Positions 43,349 through 54,959 of a stretch of 64,000 bases of DNA are shown piece after piece. The stretch's first letter is position 1. Each line of letters starts with the position of its first letter. The notes beneath the pieces were generated by a model. That model had not been told where the DNA came from. It was given only the letters and a program-made list of their open reading frames with translations, and did no database searches. Made by a program: the position numbers and the translations under genes. Source of the DNA: Pannonibacter carbonis (GTDB lineage Bacteria; Pseudomonadota; Alphaproteobacteria; Rhizobiales; Stappiaceae); contig NZ_PUDR01000001.1 of assembly GCF_003012935.1 (NCBI RefSeq), forward strand, positions 200,182-264,181, written 5' to 3'.

Positions 43349-44158
43349 TCAGAAACGACGGGAAATCGCGTCGCCCTGGTACAGCATCGGCTGGGAAACC
43401 GGGGCGCTGTCGAAGTTGTAGCGTACGCCGAGACGGATCTCGTGTGCAGTCAGGTCCTTGTACTTGATGCGCGACTGGCCGGTACCGACGTCATAAAGCC
43501 GAACCGACTTGGCATCGCCCAGGTTCTTGTAGCGATACCCGGCATCGAGGCTCCAGTTGGGGTTCATGGCATAGGACGCACCAGCCATCAGGGCCCAGGC
43601 GAGGTTCCATTTGCTATGCGAGCCGTCATATTTGAACGTGCCCTGGCCCGGGTTGACCGAGGTGGTGCCGGAGGTGTTGACCCAGGCGCCACCGACACCG
43701 GCGCCGACATACGGCGTAAGGCCATTCCAGGTACCAACGTCAACATAACCGTTCAGCATGACGGTCCAGACGTCGATCTTGGTGCTTTCTTTGGAGAACC
43801 CGCCAGTGCACGGGTTGCAAACAGCATAGCCGGTGTATTTGGCCGGGGTTTCGTAGTCGACAGTGATGTCAGCGCGGAAGTAGTCGTTGAACTTGTAACC
43901 GACACCGGCACCGAACATCCAGGCATCGTCGAGCTTGTTGCGCTGGAAGCGCAGGTTGCCGATGACCGGATCACTGAAGGACCCCTTGGAGTTCTCGTAA
44001 ATCTTGTAGCCGATATCACCACGCAGGTACCAGCCACCGACAGCGGGCACTTCCGGGATATGCTCAATGATTGGCGCCGGCATATCAGCTGCGAAAACCG
44101 ACGTGGAAATGGCCATCGCAACACCGGCCAAAGACAATTGCTTGAACACGTTGCCCAT
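43349..44158 (-). CDS. Outer-membrane beta-barrel protein (Omp25/RopB-like)
   Basis: A 269-aa protein with signal peptide (MGNVFKQLSLAGVAMAISTSVFA) and an eight-strand-like barrel: GWYLRGDIGYKIYE, FGAGVGYKFNDYFRADITVDYE, GLTPYVGAGVGGAWV, WSLDAGYRYKNLGDAK and C-terminal HEIRLGVRYNFD. Such proteins are abundant surface proteins in Hyphomicrobiales. Two Cys (CNPCTGG) in one outer loop may form a disulfide. The extra C-terminal tail after YNFD (about 17 residues ending RRF) is unusual in length but ends in Phe, the usual barrel end. A perfect CtrA box lies about 85 nt upstream. Confidence 0.88.
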   Translation of the reverse strand: MGNVFKQLSLAGVAMAISTSVFAADMPAPIIEHIPEVPAVGGWYLRGDIGYKIYENSKGSFSDPVIGNLRFQRNKLDDAWMFGAGVGYKFNDYFRADITVDYETPAKYTGYAVCNPCTGGFSKESTKIDVWTVMLNGYVDVGTWNGLTPYVGAGVGGAWVNTSGTTSVNPGQGTFKYDGSHSKWNLAWALMAGASYAMNPNWSLDAGYRYKNLGDAKSVRLYDVGTGQSRIKYKDLTAHEIRLGVRYNFDSAPVSQPMLYQGDAISRRF

Positions 44159-44242
44159 GTCCTGGTCCTTCGAAACAAGCGTCCGCACCGAACAGGGTGG
44201 GTCGCGTTGGGGAAACACAGACAGAGTTTTGGCTGTAAACAA

Positions 44243-44257
44243 TTAAGGGCAACTTAA
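44243..44257 (-). promoter_or_regulatory. Perfect CtrA binding box (TTAA-N7-TTAA)
   Basis: TTAA-GGGCAAC-TTAA matches the full CtrA consensus; a further TTAA lies 9 nt on at 44267. It lies about 85 nt upstream of the outer-membrane protein start. The rest of the 459-nt gap (44159-44617) is AT-rich near 44260-44330 and then holds a terminator and a repeat; I see no gene. Confidence 0.7.
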
Positions 44258-44334
44258 CCGTGTTCTTTAACCTGAAATTTTTACCTTAATGAATTACTAA
44301 TCAACCTGAAGCACAGTAAGCAGCCATTAACAAA

Positions 44335-44358
44335 AGCCCCAGCACGAAGGCTGGGGCT
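44335..44358 (-). terminator. Terminator of glmM
   Basis: AGCCCCAGC-ACGAAG-GCTGGGGCT, 9-bp stem; on the minus strand followed by TTTTGTTAAT. It closes the glmM transcript ahead of the CtrA-controlled promoter. Confidence 0.82.
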
Positions 44359-44523
44359 CAGACTGCGAACAAACTGCGGAGTTTCAACAATTTGCCGTCA
44401 TTCTGGATAAGGTGAGCGAAAAGCGAACCGAAGATCCGGAATCCAGCGGATCAGTGCGAGCGCCAGCGAGCGCAAAGACAAATCAACTTGGGCCCGTTAA
44501 GTTGTGTCGCGCTCCGCGCGGCT

Positions 44524-44600
44524 GTCATCTGGATCCCGGGTCAGGCCCGGGACATGCCCCAGCTCGGCGCTTCGCGAACGCTCGGCTGGGCCGAGATGAC
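44524..44600. repeat. GTCATC/GATGAC-bounded palindromic repeat
   Basis: The ends GTCATCTGGATCCCGGG and GGCCGAGATGAC flank an inner TCCCGGG-TCAGG-CCCGGGA hairpin and a second CTCGGC/GCCGAG pair. It belongs to the same class as 60803-60930 and 35572-35747, lying between glmM and its terminator. Confidence 0.7.
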
Positions 44601-44617
44601 GCAGAGTATGTTCGCTG

Positions 44618-45961
44618 TCAGGCGGCGCTGCGGGCAACCACGTCGACGATCTCGTCGACAACCTCGTTGACGAGGGCCGCATCATCGCCCTCCGCCATGA
44701 CTCGGATCAACGGCTCAGTGCCTGACGGGCGAATGACGAGGCGGCCGGAGGAGCCGAGACGGTCGCGGCCGGCATCGATCGCCGTCTTGACGCTGTCGTT
44801 TTCCAGCGGCGCACCACCACGGTAGCGGACATTCTTCAGCACTTGCGGCACGGGGGTGAACTTGGCGCAAACCTCGGAGACCGGACGCCCCTCCTCGCGC
44901 ACGCAAGCAAGGATCTGCAAGGCGGCAATCAGTCCGTCGCCGGTGGTGGCGTAATCCGACAGCACCAGATGGCCAGACTGCTCGCCGCCCACGTTGAAGC
45001 CATGGCTGCGCATATGTTCGACCACATAGCGGTCACCAACCTTGGTGCGAGCCAGTGACAGACCCTTGCCAGCCAGGAAGCGCTCAAGACCGAGGTTGGA
45101 CATGATGGTGGCGACAATGCCCGGCGCAGACAGACGGCCAGCAGCGTGCCAGCTTTCGGCCACAACGGCCATCAGCTGATCGCCATCAACGACCTGACCA
45201 CGTTCATCGACGATGATGACCCGATCTGCATCGCCATCCAGCGCGATGCCGATGTCGGCACGCACTTCATGCACCTTGCGCGACAGGGCGTCGGTCGACG
45301 TGGAGCCGCAGTCCTTGTTGATATTGTAGCCATCCGGATTCACGCCGATGGAGATGACTTCGGCCCCCAGTTCCCAGAGCGCATCGGGGGCGACCTTGTA
45401 GGCGGCACCGTTGGCGCAGTCGACAACGATCCGCATGCCTTCCAGGCTCATGTCCCGCGGCAACGCGCGCTTGGCGAACTCGATGTAGCGCTGCTGTGCG
45501 CCATCGATCCGCTTGGCGCGCCCAAGCTCGTGCGAACCGGCAAGGCGCGGGGCGAGATCACTTTCCAGCAGCCCCTCGATCTCCAGCTCGATCTCGTCCG
45601 ACAGCTTGAAGCCATCCGGACCGAAGAACTTGATGCCGTTGTCGGCAAAGGGATTGTGCGAGGCGGAGATCATCACGCCGAGGTCTGCCCGCAGCGAACG
45701 GGTCAGCATCGCGACAGCCGGTGTCGGCAGCGGGCCGAGCAGGAACACATCCAGACCGACCGATGTGAAGCCCGCGACCATGGCATTCTCGAGCATGTAG
45801 CCGGACAGGCGCGTGTCCTTGCCGATGACGACCCGGCTGCGATGCCCCCCGTTGCTGAACATCAGCCCGGCGGCCATTGCGACCTTCAGTGCGACTTCTG
45901 CCGTCATCGGATGGGTGTTGGCCTTGCCGCGAATGCCATCGGTGCCGAAATACTTGCGCAT
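44618..45961 (-). CDS. glmM: Phosphoglucosamine mutase
   Basis: A 447-aa enzyme converting glucosamine-6-phosphate to the 1-phosphate for UDP-GlcNAc (peptidoglycan, LPS). It has the start [14 protein letters not shown], active phospho-Ser S101 in [14 protein letters not shown], the metal loop DGDADRVI, the sugar loop GGEQSGH and the phosphate site [12 protein letters not shown]. It follows ftsH with a 174-nt gap. Confidence 0.97.
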   Translation of the reverse strand: MRKYFGTDGIRGKANTHPMTAEVALKVAMAAGLMFSNGGHRSRVVIGKDTRLSGYMLENAMVAGFTSVGLDVFLLGPLPTPAVAMLTRSLRADLGVMISASHNPFADNGIKFFGPDGFKLSDEIELEIEGLLESDLAPRLAGSHELGRAKRIDGAQQRYIEFAKRALPRDMSLEGMRIVVDCANGAAYKVAPDALWELGAEVISIGVNPDGYNINKDCGSTSTDALSRKVHEVRADIGIALDGDADRVIIVDERGQVVDGDQLMAVVAESWHAAGRLSAPGIVATIMSNLGLERFLAGKGLSLARTKVGDRYVVEHMRSHGFNVGGEQSGHLVLSDYATTGDGLIAALQILACVREEGRPVSEVCAKFTPVPQVLKNVRYRGGAPLENDSVKTAIDAGRDRLGSSGRLVIRPSGTEPLIRVMAEGDDAALVNEVVDEIVDVVARSAA

Positions 45962-46084
45962 GGGGAATCACTGCCTGTCTGGAATGCGTTCAAGTGTGCG
46001 TGTAGCGCATAGAGAAGCATAGGAGCGTTCAAAAACTGTGAGCGAGTGTTACGGCACAACACAGATCACCGAACGAAAAGCAAA

Positions 46085-46109
46085 ACGCCCGGCACAAAGG
46101 CTCGGGCGT
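46085..46109 (-). terminator. Terminator of ftsH
   Basis: ACGCCCG and CGGGCGT, 7-bp stem with extension across a bulge; on the minus strand TTTTGCTTTTC follows. Located 26 nt after the ftsH stop. Confidence 0.85.
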
Positions 46110-46135
46110 CTCGAACTCGATCGGGAGCGGCGGGA

Positions 46136-48061
<1,926 letters not shown>

Positions 48062-48126
48062 TTCGATCCCTTGTCCGCCACCCGGCGGCCAGTTACGCGG
48101 AGAACCTTGTCCCCTGTTTGATCCCA

Positions 48127-48155
48127 AGATAGGTCGCGGGACAGGCCCTGCCAAG
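48127..48155 (-). promoter_or_regulatory. RpoH-type promoter of ftsH
   Basis: CTTG (48155-48152), 18-nt spacer, CCTATCT (48133-48127): a full match to CTTG-N17/18-CYTATNT. It lies in the 235-nt gap between tilS and ftsH, predicting a start near 48119 and a leader of about 58 nt. Confidence 0.65.
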
Positions 48156-48296
48156 GCGGTGTGGCAGTCTTGCGCAGCCGGGCTCACTTTTTTCTTAAAA
48201 AAGCTGGCGAAAGAACGGCAAAAGGCCGGTTTCCGAATCCGTTGACCAAAAAGGCTGCAAACAACTGGCAGGCAAGGGCACAACTATCCCCGCAAG

Positions 48297-49619
48297 TCAC
48301 AGGCGCAGCGGCAGGTGAGCGAGACTTACACCAGAAGGCAAGGGCGAAAACCCCGGCACAACGGCCGGCGTATCATCCGCTGCGCTGGCACTGACAAGCA
48401 CCGGCGACCGGACGAAGGCTTCGGCCGGGAACCCCGCGCGCAGGTCGCGGTCCAACCCGGAGAGTAGACCGCCCGCCGGACCGATGTGCAGCGCGTCTGC
48501 GGCAGCCGAAAGGCTCAAACGAAAACGGCCGTCCCACAAGAGGGAGCCGCCCGGCTGTATATCGACAGCTTCTGATGACTGACGGCCCGGCTCGCGCCAA
48601 AAGGCGATGGAGACCGGATCGGCGGCAATCACGCATCTGGCGAGCGTCTGGCGGCTGGTCCCGCTGGAGAAGAGAACAGTGTCCAGCCGTTCCAGCCGTT
48701 CGAACCGAGGCGGATAGTCCTCGCCGCCAATGTGACCGAGAACCCGCTGCAGCAGCCGCAACCGCACTTCAGCTGGCAGGGTAGCAAGGGCTGAACGCGC
48801 AAGCCGACCGGGCCCTGCTGGATGCTGGAAGAAGTGCTGTTTCAACACCTGACTGCCCCAGGCATCCAGCGCCTCGGCGGCCGAAGCCATGCGCTGAACG
48901 GTTGCCAGAAGCCGATCCGGGTCCAGTCCCTCGTTGCCAAGGCTGGCCATCAGCCGGCGCAAGCGGACGCGCTTGAACTTCGGATTCTCGTTCGAGGGGT
49001 CATCGCTATGGGCAATACCAGCGACCGCCAGGGTCGCGCGCAGACGTCCGCCCGGAACAGACAGAAATGGCCGCAGGATGCGCAGACCGCCGGGACCATC
49101 CGCAGCATCGGGCCGCATGGCGGAAAGGCCATGCACACCGGACCCACGCGTCAGGCGGTCGAGAAAGGTCTCGATCTGGTCGTCGCGATGATGCGCCGTT
49201 GCCAGTGCTTCAATGCCGCGCCGGGCCATGGCCGCGCCCAAGAGCGCATAACGCGCGCGGCGGGCCTCAGCCTGAAGATTAGTGAGGTCTGAAGGTGGAG
49301 ACCAGGTCAGCAGCTCGGCCGGAAGGCCGAGCCGGGAACAGAGTGACAGGACCGCTTCCGCTTCTGCGCACGCCTCAGGGCGCAGGCCATGATCAACTGT
49401 GAAAACAACAATATCGGGGGCCGGGGCGTCTGCGGCTCGGCGGCGCTTCAACCAGTCAGCAGCCAGCCAGAGAAGGCAGGTGGAATCTGCACCACCCGAG
49501 ACTGCGAGCGCGACGGCGGGCATGCCGGCGAGCGGCGCCAGCAAAAGATCAGCCTCCGCAGCGTCAATCGGCTGACGCGCGGAGACGTCAGGAGCAGCGG
49601 ACACGCTGCTGTTCGGCAC
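48297..49619 (-). CDS. tilS: tRNA(Ile)-lysidine synthase
   Basis: A 440-aa N-type ATP-pyrophosphatase that makes lysidine at C34 of tRNA-Ile(CAU). The PP-loop is VALAVSGGADSTCLLWL, then VFTVDHGLRPEA and ALATAHHRDDQIETFLDRLTRGSG HGL-type core, then a less conserved C-terminal part. Starts are GTG 49619 or 49604, both inside the end of cpoB (overlap about 30 nt), and a clear ribosome site is missing; the frame is open to 49715. Confidence 0.9.
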   Translation of the reverse strand: MPNSSVSAAPDVSARQPIDAAEADLLLAPLAGMPAVALAVSGGADSTCLLWLAADWLKRRRAADAPAPDIVVFTVDHGLRPEACAEAEAVLSLCSRLGLPAELLTWSPPSDLTNLQAEARRARYALLGAAMARRGIEALATAHHRDDQIETFLDRLTRGSGVHGLSAMRPDAADGPGGLRILRPFLSVPGGRLRATLAVAGIAHSDDPSNENPKFKRVRLRRLMASLGNEGLDPDRLLATVQRMASAAEALDAWGSQVLKQHFFQHPAGPGRLARSALATLPAEVRLRLLQRVLGHIGGEDYPPRFERLERLDTVLFSSGTSRQTLARCVIAADPVSIAFWREPGRQSSEAVDIQPGGSLLWDGRFRLSLSAAADALHIGPAGGLLSGLDRDLRAGFPAEAFVRSPVLVSASAADDTPAVVPGFSPLPSGVSLAHLPLRL

Positions 49620-50568
49620 GGGCCTGATCCCGCACGGCCTTTGGTGCTTCGGGATACTTGGACAGGAGTTCGGCAAAGGTCGCGCAAGCGGCTGTTCCCT
49701 CGCCGAGGCCTTCAAGCGACAGGCCGAGCTTGAGAAGGCTTTCTGGTCCCTTTGTCGTGTTCGGATATTGAGTATAGGTCTTCAGGAACGCATCTGCCGC
49801 CTGACGGTAGTCCTGCTGACCATAGAGACTCTCTCCCAGCCAGTACTGGGCATTCGGGACGAGCTCACTCTTGGGATAGGCGTCGAGAAACGCACGGAAC
49901 GACTGCTCCGCAGCGACATAATCGCCGCTTAGCGCATGCGAGTAGGCTGCATCATAGTCGGCACGAGGATCGCCGGTCAGGCTCAGGCTGGCCAGTTGCC
50001 CGGCAAGCGGATCCGGCCGCGCGGCAACACCGGGAGGGGTCAGGGTCCGTGCCCCGCCGGATGCAGGGTCGATAACCGATGTCTGGCCGCGCGCGAGGGC
50101 TGAAAGATCGAGCGGACCACCGGCCCCAGGCAGCGTGACGATCTCACCCTGCGTGACCTGATCAGCTGGAAGCTGGCCCAAGGTCCCGGAGGCCGGGGCA
50201 AGCCCGCTGCTCGCGGACAAATCCTGGCCCTGCACCTGACCCGTGGCCGGGACAGCGCCCTGCGGTTGAACCGCAGGGGCTGCATCCGAGCGTTTGCCGG
50301 GTTTCGGCGCGGACTCGAGTTGCTGGAACCGGTATTCGTTGTCTTCCTGCATGCGCCGAAGCTGCTCCTGCAGCTCACGCATCTGGAAGGTCAGTTGCTC
50401 AATCTGGCCATTCAGCCGGCGCATCTGATCTTCCATGTCGTTGAGGCGCACCTGCGCATCACCGCCTCCGCTGCTCCCGCCAAACAGCTGGGCATTTGCC
50501 TGGGGCGCAAACGCGCTGACCATGCAAACGGCGGCAAGCGCCACAACAAGCGTCTTCCAATTCACCAT
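49588..50568 (-). CDS. cpoB: Cell division coordinator CpoB (YbgF), Tol-Pal associated
   Basis: A 326-aa periplasmic protein with signal peptide (KTLVVALAAVCMVSAFAPQANA), an N-terminal trimerising coiled coil (VRLNDMEDQMRRLNGQIEQLTFQMREL, about 40-90), a Pro/Ala/Gly linker, and C-terminal TPR repeats (YDAAYSHALSGDYVAAEQSFRAFLDAYPKS and on). It couples Tol-Pal constriction with peptidoglycan synthesis in E. coli. A strong terminator separates it from pal, so it probably has its own promoter or depends on read-through. Confidence 0.92.
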   Translation of the reverse strand: MVNWKTLVVALAAVCMVSAFAPQANAQLFGGSSGGGDAQVRLNDMEDQMRRLNGQIEQLTFQMRELQEQLRRMQEDNEYRFQQLESAPKPGKRSDAAPAVQPQGAVPATGQVQGQDLSASSGLAPASGTLGQLPADQVTQGEIVTLPGAGGPLDLSALARGQTSVIDPASGGARTLTPPGVAARPDPLAGQLASLSLTGDPRADYDAAYSHALSGDYVAAEQSFRAFLDAYPKSELVPNAQYWLGESLYGQQDYRQAADAFLKTYTQYPNTTKGPESLLKLGLSLEGLGEGTAACATFAELLSKYPEAPKAVRDQARAEQQRVRCS

Positions 50569-50666
50569 GCTTCACCTCCGGTTTGCCTCATGGCAGCCGA
50601 TGGATAGCACAGGGCGCGCCGACTTCGGCCAAATTTTGACGCGCTGCGCTGACGTTGCACCGCAGA

Positions 50667-50704
50667 TGCAAAAGGGCGCAACCTTGCAGCTGCGCCCTTT
50701 TGCA
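50667..50704 (-). terminator. Strong terminator after pal
   Basis: TGCAAAAGGGCGCA and TGCGCCCTTTTGCA pair perfectly over 14 bp with a 10-nt loop, 23 nt after the pal stop. It ends the tolQRAB-pal transcript ahead of cpoB. Confidence 0.9.
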
Positions 50705-50727
50705 AGTAACCGGAAGACCTTGCCGGA

Positions 50728-51219
50728 TCAGGAGCCGGCGCTGTTCAGCACGGTAACAGCGCGGCGGTTCTGCGACCAGCAGCTGTTGTCGTTGCAGACG
50801 GCGACCGGACGCTCCTTGCCGTAGGAGATGGTGCGCAGGCGCGAACCGGCGACGCCGCGCGACACAAGGTAGTCGCGGGCAGCAGTGGCACGGCGGGCAC
50901 CCAGGGCGATGTTGTACTGGCGTGTGCCGCGCTCATCGGCATGGCCTTCGATGGTGACCATGTACTTGCCATAGGTGTTCAGCCACTGGGCCTGCTTGTC
51001 CAGCGTGGCGCGTGCCTGGACGTTGACGGTCGACTGGTCTTCCTCGAAGAAGATACGGTCGCCGACATTGACGACGAAGTCCTGGCTGGAGCCCGGAGTG
51101 GCAGCAGCATTGCCGTCAAGGCCGTCCGGCTTGGTCTGTGCGCAAGCGGCCAGCGTCAGGGCAAAGCCGAAGACCGCCGCAATGCGCGCCCCGCGAGTCA
51201 TGATACCCGAATTCAACAT
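50728..51219 (-). CDS. pal: Peptidoglycan-associated lipoprotein Pal
   Basis: A 163-aa outer-membrane lipoprotein with lipobox LTLAAC (Cys26) and OmpA-like domain: IFFEEDQSTVNVQARATLDKQAQWL, then IEGHADERGTRQYNIALGARRA and AVCNDNSCWSQNRRAV. It links the outer membrane to peptidoglycan and TolB. ATG 51219 with GAGGAG 7 nt upstream is clear. Confidence 0.96.
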   Translation of the reverse strand: MLNSGIMTRGARIAAVFGFALTLAACAQTKPDGLDGNAAATPGSSQDFVVNVGDRIFFEEDQSTVNVQARATLDKQAQWLNTYGKYMVTIEGHADERGTRQYNIALGARRATAARDYLVSRGVAGSRLRTISYGKERPVAVCNDNSCWSQNRRAVTVLNSAGS

Positions 51220-51368
51220 CTCTCTGCTCCTCGTCCCCACCGTCCCCCGACAGGGTGAACGCAATCTATATTGGGTTGGTTAACAGCCGGTACGCGATCA
51301 CGGTAAAGACTTTGTCAATGCCGCGCCTGCAACCAGCATTCCTGCGGCATTCCTGCCGCACTCAAGAG

Positions 51369-51391
51369 CTGCCGCCGAGGCGGCAGTTTTT
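51369..51391 (+). terminator. Plus-strand terminator-like hairpin between tolB and pal
   Basis: CTGCCGC-CGAG-GCGGCAG followed by TTTTT on the plus strand, opposite to the direction of tolB and pal. On the minus strand only CTCTTGAG follows. It may end an antisense transcript, or act as a hairpin in the 192-nt pal leader. Confidence 0.55.
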
Positions 51392-51411
51392 CGTCTGGCC
51401 CGTCCGGGCCC

Positions 51412-52761
51412 TCAATCAATCAGCGGCGACCAGGACGGATCCGAGGCAAAGGCCGGCGTTGCGATGAGTTGTTCGTTATAGCCGGTCAGATCCACGGTCC
51501 AGACCTTTGGCCCGCCGTTGGCGCCCGGCGCGTCCCGGAAGAACGTAAGCACGCGGCCGTTCGGCGCCCAGGCCGGGCCTTCGTTGTGATAACCTTCGGT
51601 CAGGATGCGCTCACCCTTGCCGTCCGGCTTCATGACGCCAATCATAAAGCGGCCCTGGTGCTGCTTGGTGAAGGCGATCAGATCGCCGCGCGGCGACCAC
51701 ACGGGCGTGGAATAGCGGCCGGGACCGAAACTGATGCGCTGCGGGTTAGAGCCGTCAGAGCCCATTACATAAAGCTGCTGCGTGCCGCCACGGTCAGACT
51801 CAAACACGATCCGGGCCCCGTCCGGCGAATAGGACGGGCTGGTGTCGATGGCCGGCGTGTTGGTCAGACGCGTGGTCGCGCGAGAACGCAGATCCATGAC
51901 AAAGATGTTGGCGTTGCCACCCTGCTGCAGGCTCATCACGACGCGCTGGCCATCGGGCGAGAAGCGCGGGGCAAAGGTCATGCCCGGGAAGTTACCGACA
52001 ATCTCGCGCTGGCCCGTCTCGATGTTGAGCAGGAACACGCTCGGATCATTGCCTGTGTAGGCCATGTAGGTGATTTCCTGGGTCGTCGGCGAGAAGCGCG
52101 GCGTCAGCACCAGTTCGTCGCCGCGGGTCAGGTAGCGCACGTTGGCGCCATCCTGATCCATGATGGCCAGCCGCTTGACGCGGTTGTTCTTCGGGCCGCT
52201 CTCGTCGACAAATACGATGCGCGTGTCGAAGTACCCCTTCTCACCGGTCAGGCGCTCATAGATCGCATCGGCAATGATATGGGCAAGGCGGCGCCAGTTT
52301 TCCTGGGTGGTGAAGAACTGCTGGCCCAGCATCTGCTCGCCGGCGAAAACGTCCCACAGGCGGAATTCGGCCCGCAGGCGACCATCCGCCTGACGGGCCA
52401 GCGAACCGGCAACCAACGCCTGCGCGTTGATGATGCGCCAATCACCGAAGCGCGGCGAGGAATTGGCGGTGATGCCCTTTTCGATGAAGCTGGCCGCATC
52501 AAGCGGCTTGAACAGGCCGGAACGACGCAGGTCATTGGCAATCACGGCGGTGAGTTCACGCGCGAGCTGCGCATCCGCGCCTTCCGGAGCAAAATCAGGC
52601 AGCGCGATCGGCAGCGGCTCGACTGTGCCCTGGGTGATGTCGATCTCGATCAGAGCCTGCGCCGGGACAACCGGAGCGAGACTGGCAAGAGCGAACAGGC
52701 AGCCGGCCGCAGCTGCCTTGATCCAGGCAACACACCCGGTCTTGGTGCGAAGGTTTCTCAT
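51412..52761 (-). CDS. tolB: Tol-Pal system beta-propeller protein TolB
   Basis: A 449-aa periplasmic protein: signal peptide ([23 protein letters not shown]), an N-terminal alpha/beta domain and a six-blade propeller with PD40 repeats ([63 protein letters not shown]). ATG 52761 is preferred over 52791, which overlaps tolA. It bridges TolA and Pal. Confidence 0.96.
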   Translation of the reverse strand: MRNLRTKTGCVAWIKAAAAGCLFALASLAPVVPAQALIEIDITQGTVEPLPIALPDFAPEGADAQLARELTAVIANDLRRSGLFKPLDAASFIEKGITANSSPRFGDWRIINAQALVAGSLARQADGRLRAEFRLWDVFAGEQMLGQQFFTTQENWRRLAHIIADAIYERLTGEKGYFDTRIVFVDESGPKNNRVKRLAIMDQDGANVRYLTRGDELVLTPRFSPTTQEITYMAYTGNDPSVFLLNIETGQREIVGNFPGMTFAPRFSPDGQRVVMSLQQGGNANIFVMDLRSRATTRLTNTPAIDTSPSYSPDGARIVFESDRGGTQQLYVMGSDGSNPQRISFGPGRYSTPVWSPRGDLIAFTKQHQGRFMIGVMKPDGKGERILTEGYHNEGPAWAPNGRVLTFFRDAPGANGGPKVWTVDLTGYNEQLIATPAFASDPSWSPLID

Positions 52762-52793
52762 GGGCAACAGGGCTCCAGGTTCACGTTTCACGC

Positions 52794-53792
52794 TCAGCCC
52801 CCCAGCATTTCACGGGGGTCGAAATTGATGATGACTTCCCGCCAGGCGTTGTATTTTTCGGCCGGCAAGGAGTAAGGCGCGCAGCGCATGACAGCCCGGA
52901 TGGCGCTGTCAGAGGCTGCACGAAACGACGGATTGCCATTGGAATTCAGGATCCTCGGCGCGCCTTGCACCTCACCTGCCTCGGTGAGGTTGAACTGGAC
53001 ACGAACTTTCAGATCCTCGGCACCCACAGCACCGGCGGGCGGATTCCAGCAGCGCGAAATCTGGCCGCGCAATGCATCCAGCTCGGAAACCGTCATCTTG
53101 ACGTTGTTGTTCCCGTCCCGGCTGCCCAGCGAGGCGCTTTCCTTGTTGGCGGCCGAGCCCCCACCGGAGGGATCCACCTTGTTCAGAAGTGCACTGATCT
53201 GGTTCGGATTGAAATCCTGCGGCTTGGTCGGCTGTGCCTGGGCGGTCTGCGTCGGCGTCGCAGGTTTCGGCGGCGTTGGCTTGGACTTCGGCGTCACCTT
53301 CACAGGCTCAAAGGGTACAGCCTTTGGCGCTTCTTCGGCGGGCTTGGCTTCAGCAACCTTCGGCTTTTCCGGTGCCGGGGTCGGCGGCGGAGGCGTTTCG
53401 ACCGGCTTCGGCGGCTCAGGCTTGGGTGGTGTCGGCTCGGGCGGCGTCGGAGCCGGTGGCGGCGGGGAGGCCGGCTCGGGGGCCTTCACGGGCTGCGGCG
53501 TCGGGCGTGGCGTCGGCGGCGTCGGCAACTCCACCTTTGATTCTCCTGCAGCCTTATCCGGCTCAGCCTTGGTGTTCTTCGTCTCCTTGGACGTCGATTC
53601 GCTCGGCTTTTCCTTCAGTTCTGCCGTCTTTTCGCCCTTGTTGAGCTGTGTGAACTCGCCGATAGGCACCAGATCCACCGGCAAGGATTCCACCGGCTTG
53701 GTCTCAAAACCCTCCACGGCCGGGAGCCCGACGAGCGCCCAGATGCAGATGGCCACATGACCCGTCAGCGATGTAATCAGGCCGGCACGCAT
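52794..53792 (-). CDS. tolA: Cell envelope integrity protein TolA
   Basis: A 332-aa protein with one N-terminal membrane helix ([21 protein letters not shown]), a long Pro/Lys/Glu/Ala-rich periplasmic stretch (about 85-190) in place of the usual helical one, and a C-terminal TolA/TonB-like domain ([35 protein letters not shown] to [24 protein letters not shown]). Position between tolR and tolB confirms it. Confidence 0.92.
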   Translation of the reverse strand: MRAGLITSLTGHVAICIWALVGLPAVEGFETKPVESLPVDLVPIGEFTQLNKGEKTAELKEKPSESTSKETKNTKAEPDKAAGESKVELPTPPTPRPTPQPVKAPEPASPPPPAPTPPEPTPPKPEPPKPVETPPPPTPAPEKPKVAEAKPAEEAPKAVPFEPVKVTPKSKPTPPKPATPTQTAQAQPTKPQDFNPNQISALLNKVDPSGGGSAANKESASLGSRDGNNNVKMTVSELDALRGQISRCWNPPAGAVGAEDLKVRVQFNLTEAGEVQGAPRILNSNGNPSFRAASDSAIRAVMRCAPYSLPAEKYNAWREVIINFDPREMLGG

Positions 53793-53798
53793 GAGGCG

Positions 53799-54248
53799 TC
53801 AGGACCCTTCTTCAATCGTCACAAGCCCAAGGCGCTTGAAACCGGCTGCATTGATCCGGGCCATGATCTTCATCATGGTGCCGTAATCGGCATTCTGGTC
53901 GCCGCGCACGTAAATCCGCTCTTCATAGCCGTTGGCGGCAATGGCAGTGAGCTTCGGCACCACTTCGTCGAGCGGTATTTCGGTGTTCTGAATGTAGATC
54001 TGACCGGACGAATTGACCGAGATCGTGATCGGCTCCTTGTCGCCCTGCAGCGGCTTGGCGGCCGTCTCCGGCAAATCAATCGGCACGCCGACCGTCAACA
54101 GCGGCGCGGCCACCATGAAGATGATCAAAAGCACAAGCATCACGTCCACAAAGGGCGTGATGTTGATTTCGGCGATCGGGGCGGCCCGTCGTCCACGGCG
54201 TCTGCGGCCACCGCCACCTCCGCCGCCTTTTCCAACACTCATCCCCAT
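53799..54248 (-). CDS. tolR: Tol-Pal system protein TolR
   Basis: A 149-aa ExbD/TolR protein. After a Gly/Arg-rich start (GKGGGGGGGRRRRGRRA) comes one membrane helix with the proton-path Asp (ITPFVDVMLVLLIIFMVAAPLL) and a periplasmic domain. It begins 3 nt after tolQ ends; the poly-Gly/poly-Arg start is longer than usual. Confidence 0.95.
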   Translation of the reverse strand: MGMSVGKGGGGGGGRRRRGRRAAPIAEINITPFVDVMLVLLIIFMVAAPLLTVGVPIDLPETAAKPLQGDKEPITISVNSSGQIYIQNTEIPLDEVVPKLTAIAANGYEERIYVRGDQNADYGTMMKIMARINAAGFKRLGLVTIEEGS

Positions 54249-54251
54249 GGC

Positions 54252-54959
54252 TTACATCCGCTCGTCAATCTGCCGCGACAGGATCGCGGAGAACTCATCG
54301 GCAAAGCCTTCCATCCGGGACGCCAGCTTGCTCGCGTCCGTCTGCAGCTTGTTGTAGGCGATAACCGCCGGAATGGCCGCAACCAGACCGATGGCCGTGG
54401 CCAGAAGCGCTTCCGCGATACCCGGCGCGACAACGGCCAGGGACGTGTTCTCGGACTGCGCAATCGCCTGGAAGGCGGTCATGATGCCCCAGACCGTGCC
54501 GAACAGACCGATAAACGGGGCAGCTGCACCAACGGTCGCAAGCACCAGAAGCTGCGATTCCAGGCGCTCGCTTTCGCGCTGGATCGTCACGTCCATGACC
54601 CGATCGATGCGCTGCTGCAAGCTGTGCAGGGCCGGTCGCGCGCCTTCATGGCTGCGTTTCCATTCCCGCATCGCCGCAACGAACAGCGCCGCCATCGAAT
54701 GGTTCGCCCGGCTTGACAGCGTCTTGTAAAGTTCCTCCAGCGACTGGCCGGACCAGAACACGGTCTCGAACCGCGACATTTGCCGCTTGGTGCGCGTGTA
54801 GAGCAGCGCCTTGTCGACAATGATCGCCCATGTCCAGACCGACGCCGCAAGCAGGCCGATCATCACGAGCTTGACGACAAAGTGGGCCTGCAGGAACAGG
54901 CCGAGAAACGACATGTCGCCATGCTGCGCCGCCATGGTCGTCTGGGCAATTTCATTCAT
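54252..54959 (-). CDS. tolQ: Tol-Pal system protein TolQ
   Basis: A 235-aa ExbB/TolQ/MotA protein with three membrane helices (FVVKLVMIGLLAASVWTWAIIV; LLVLATVGAAAPFIGLFGTVWGIM; TAIGLVAAIPAVIAYN). The pair with TolR forms the proton-driven motor. ATG 54959 is chosen; the longer open frame to 55100 lacks homology. Confidence 0.96.
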   Translation of the reverse strand: MNEIAQTTMAAQHGDMSFLGLFLQAHFVVKLVMIGLLAASVWTWAIIVDKALLYTRTKRQMSRFETVFWSGQSLEELYKTLSSRANHSMAALFVAAMREWKRSHEGARPALHSLQQRIDRVMDVTIQRESERLESQLLVLATVGAAAPFIGLFGTVWGIMTAFQAIAQSENTSLAVVAPGIAEALLATAIGLVAAIPAVIAYNKLQTDASKLASRMEGFADEFSAILSRQIDERM

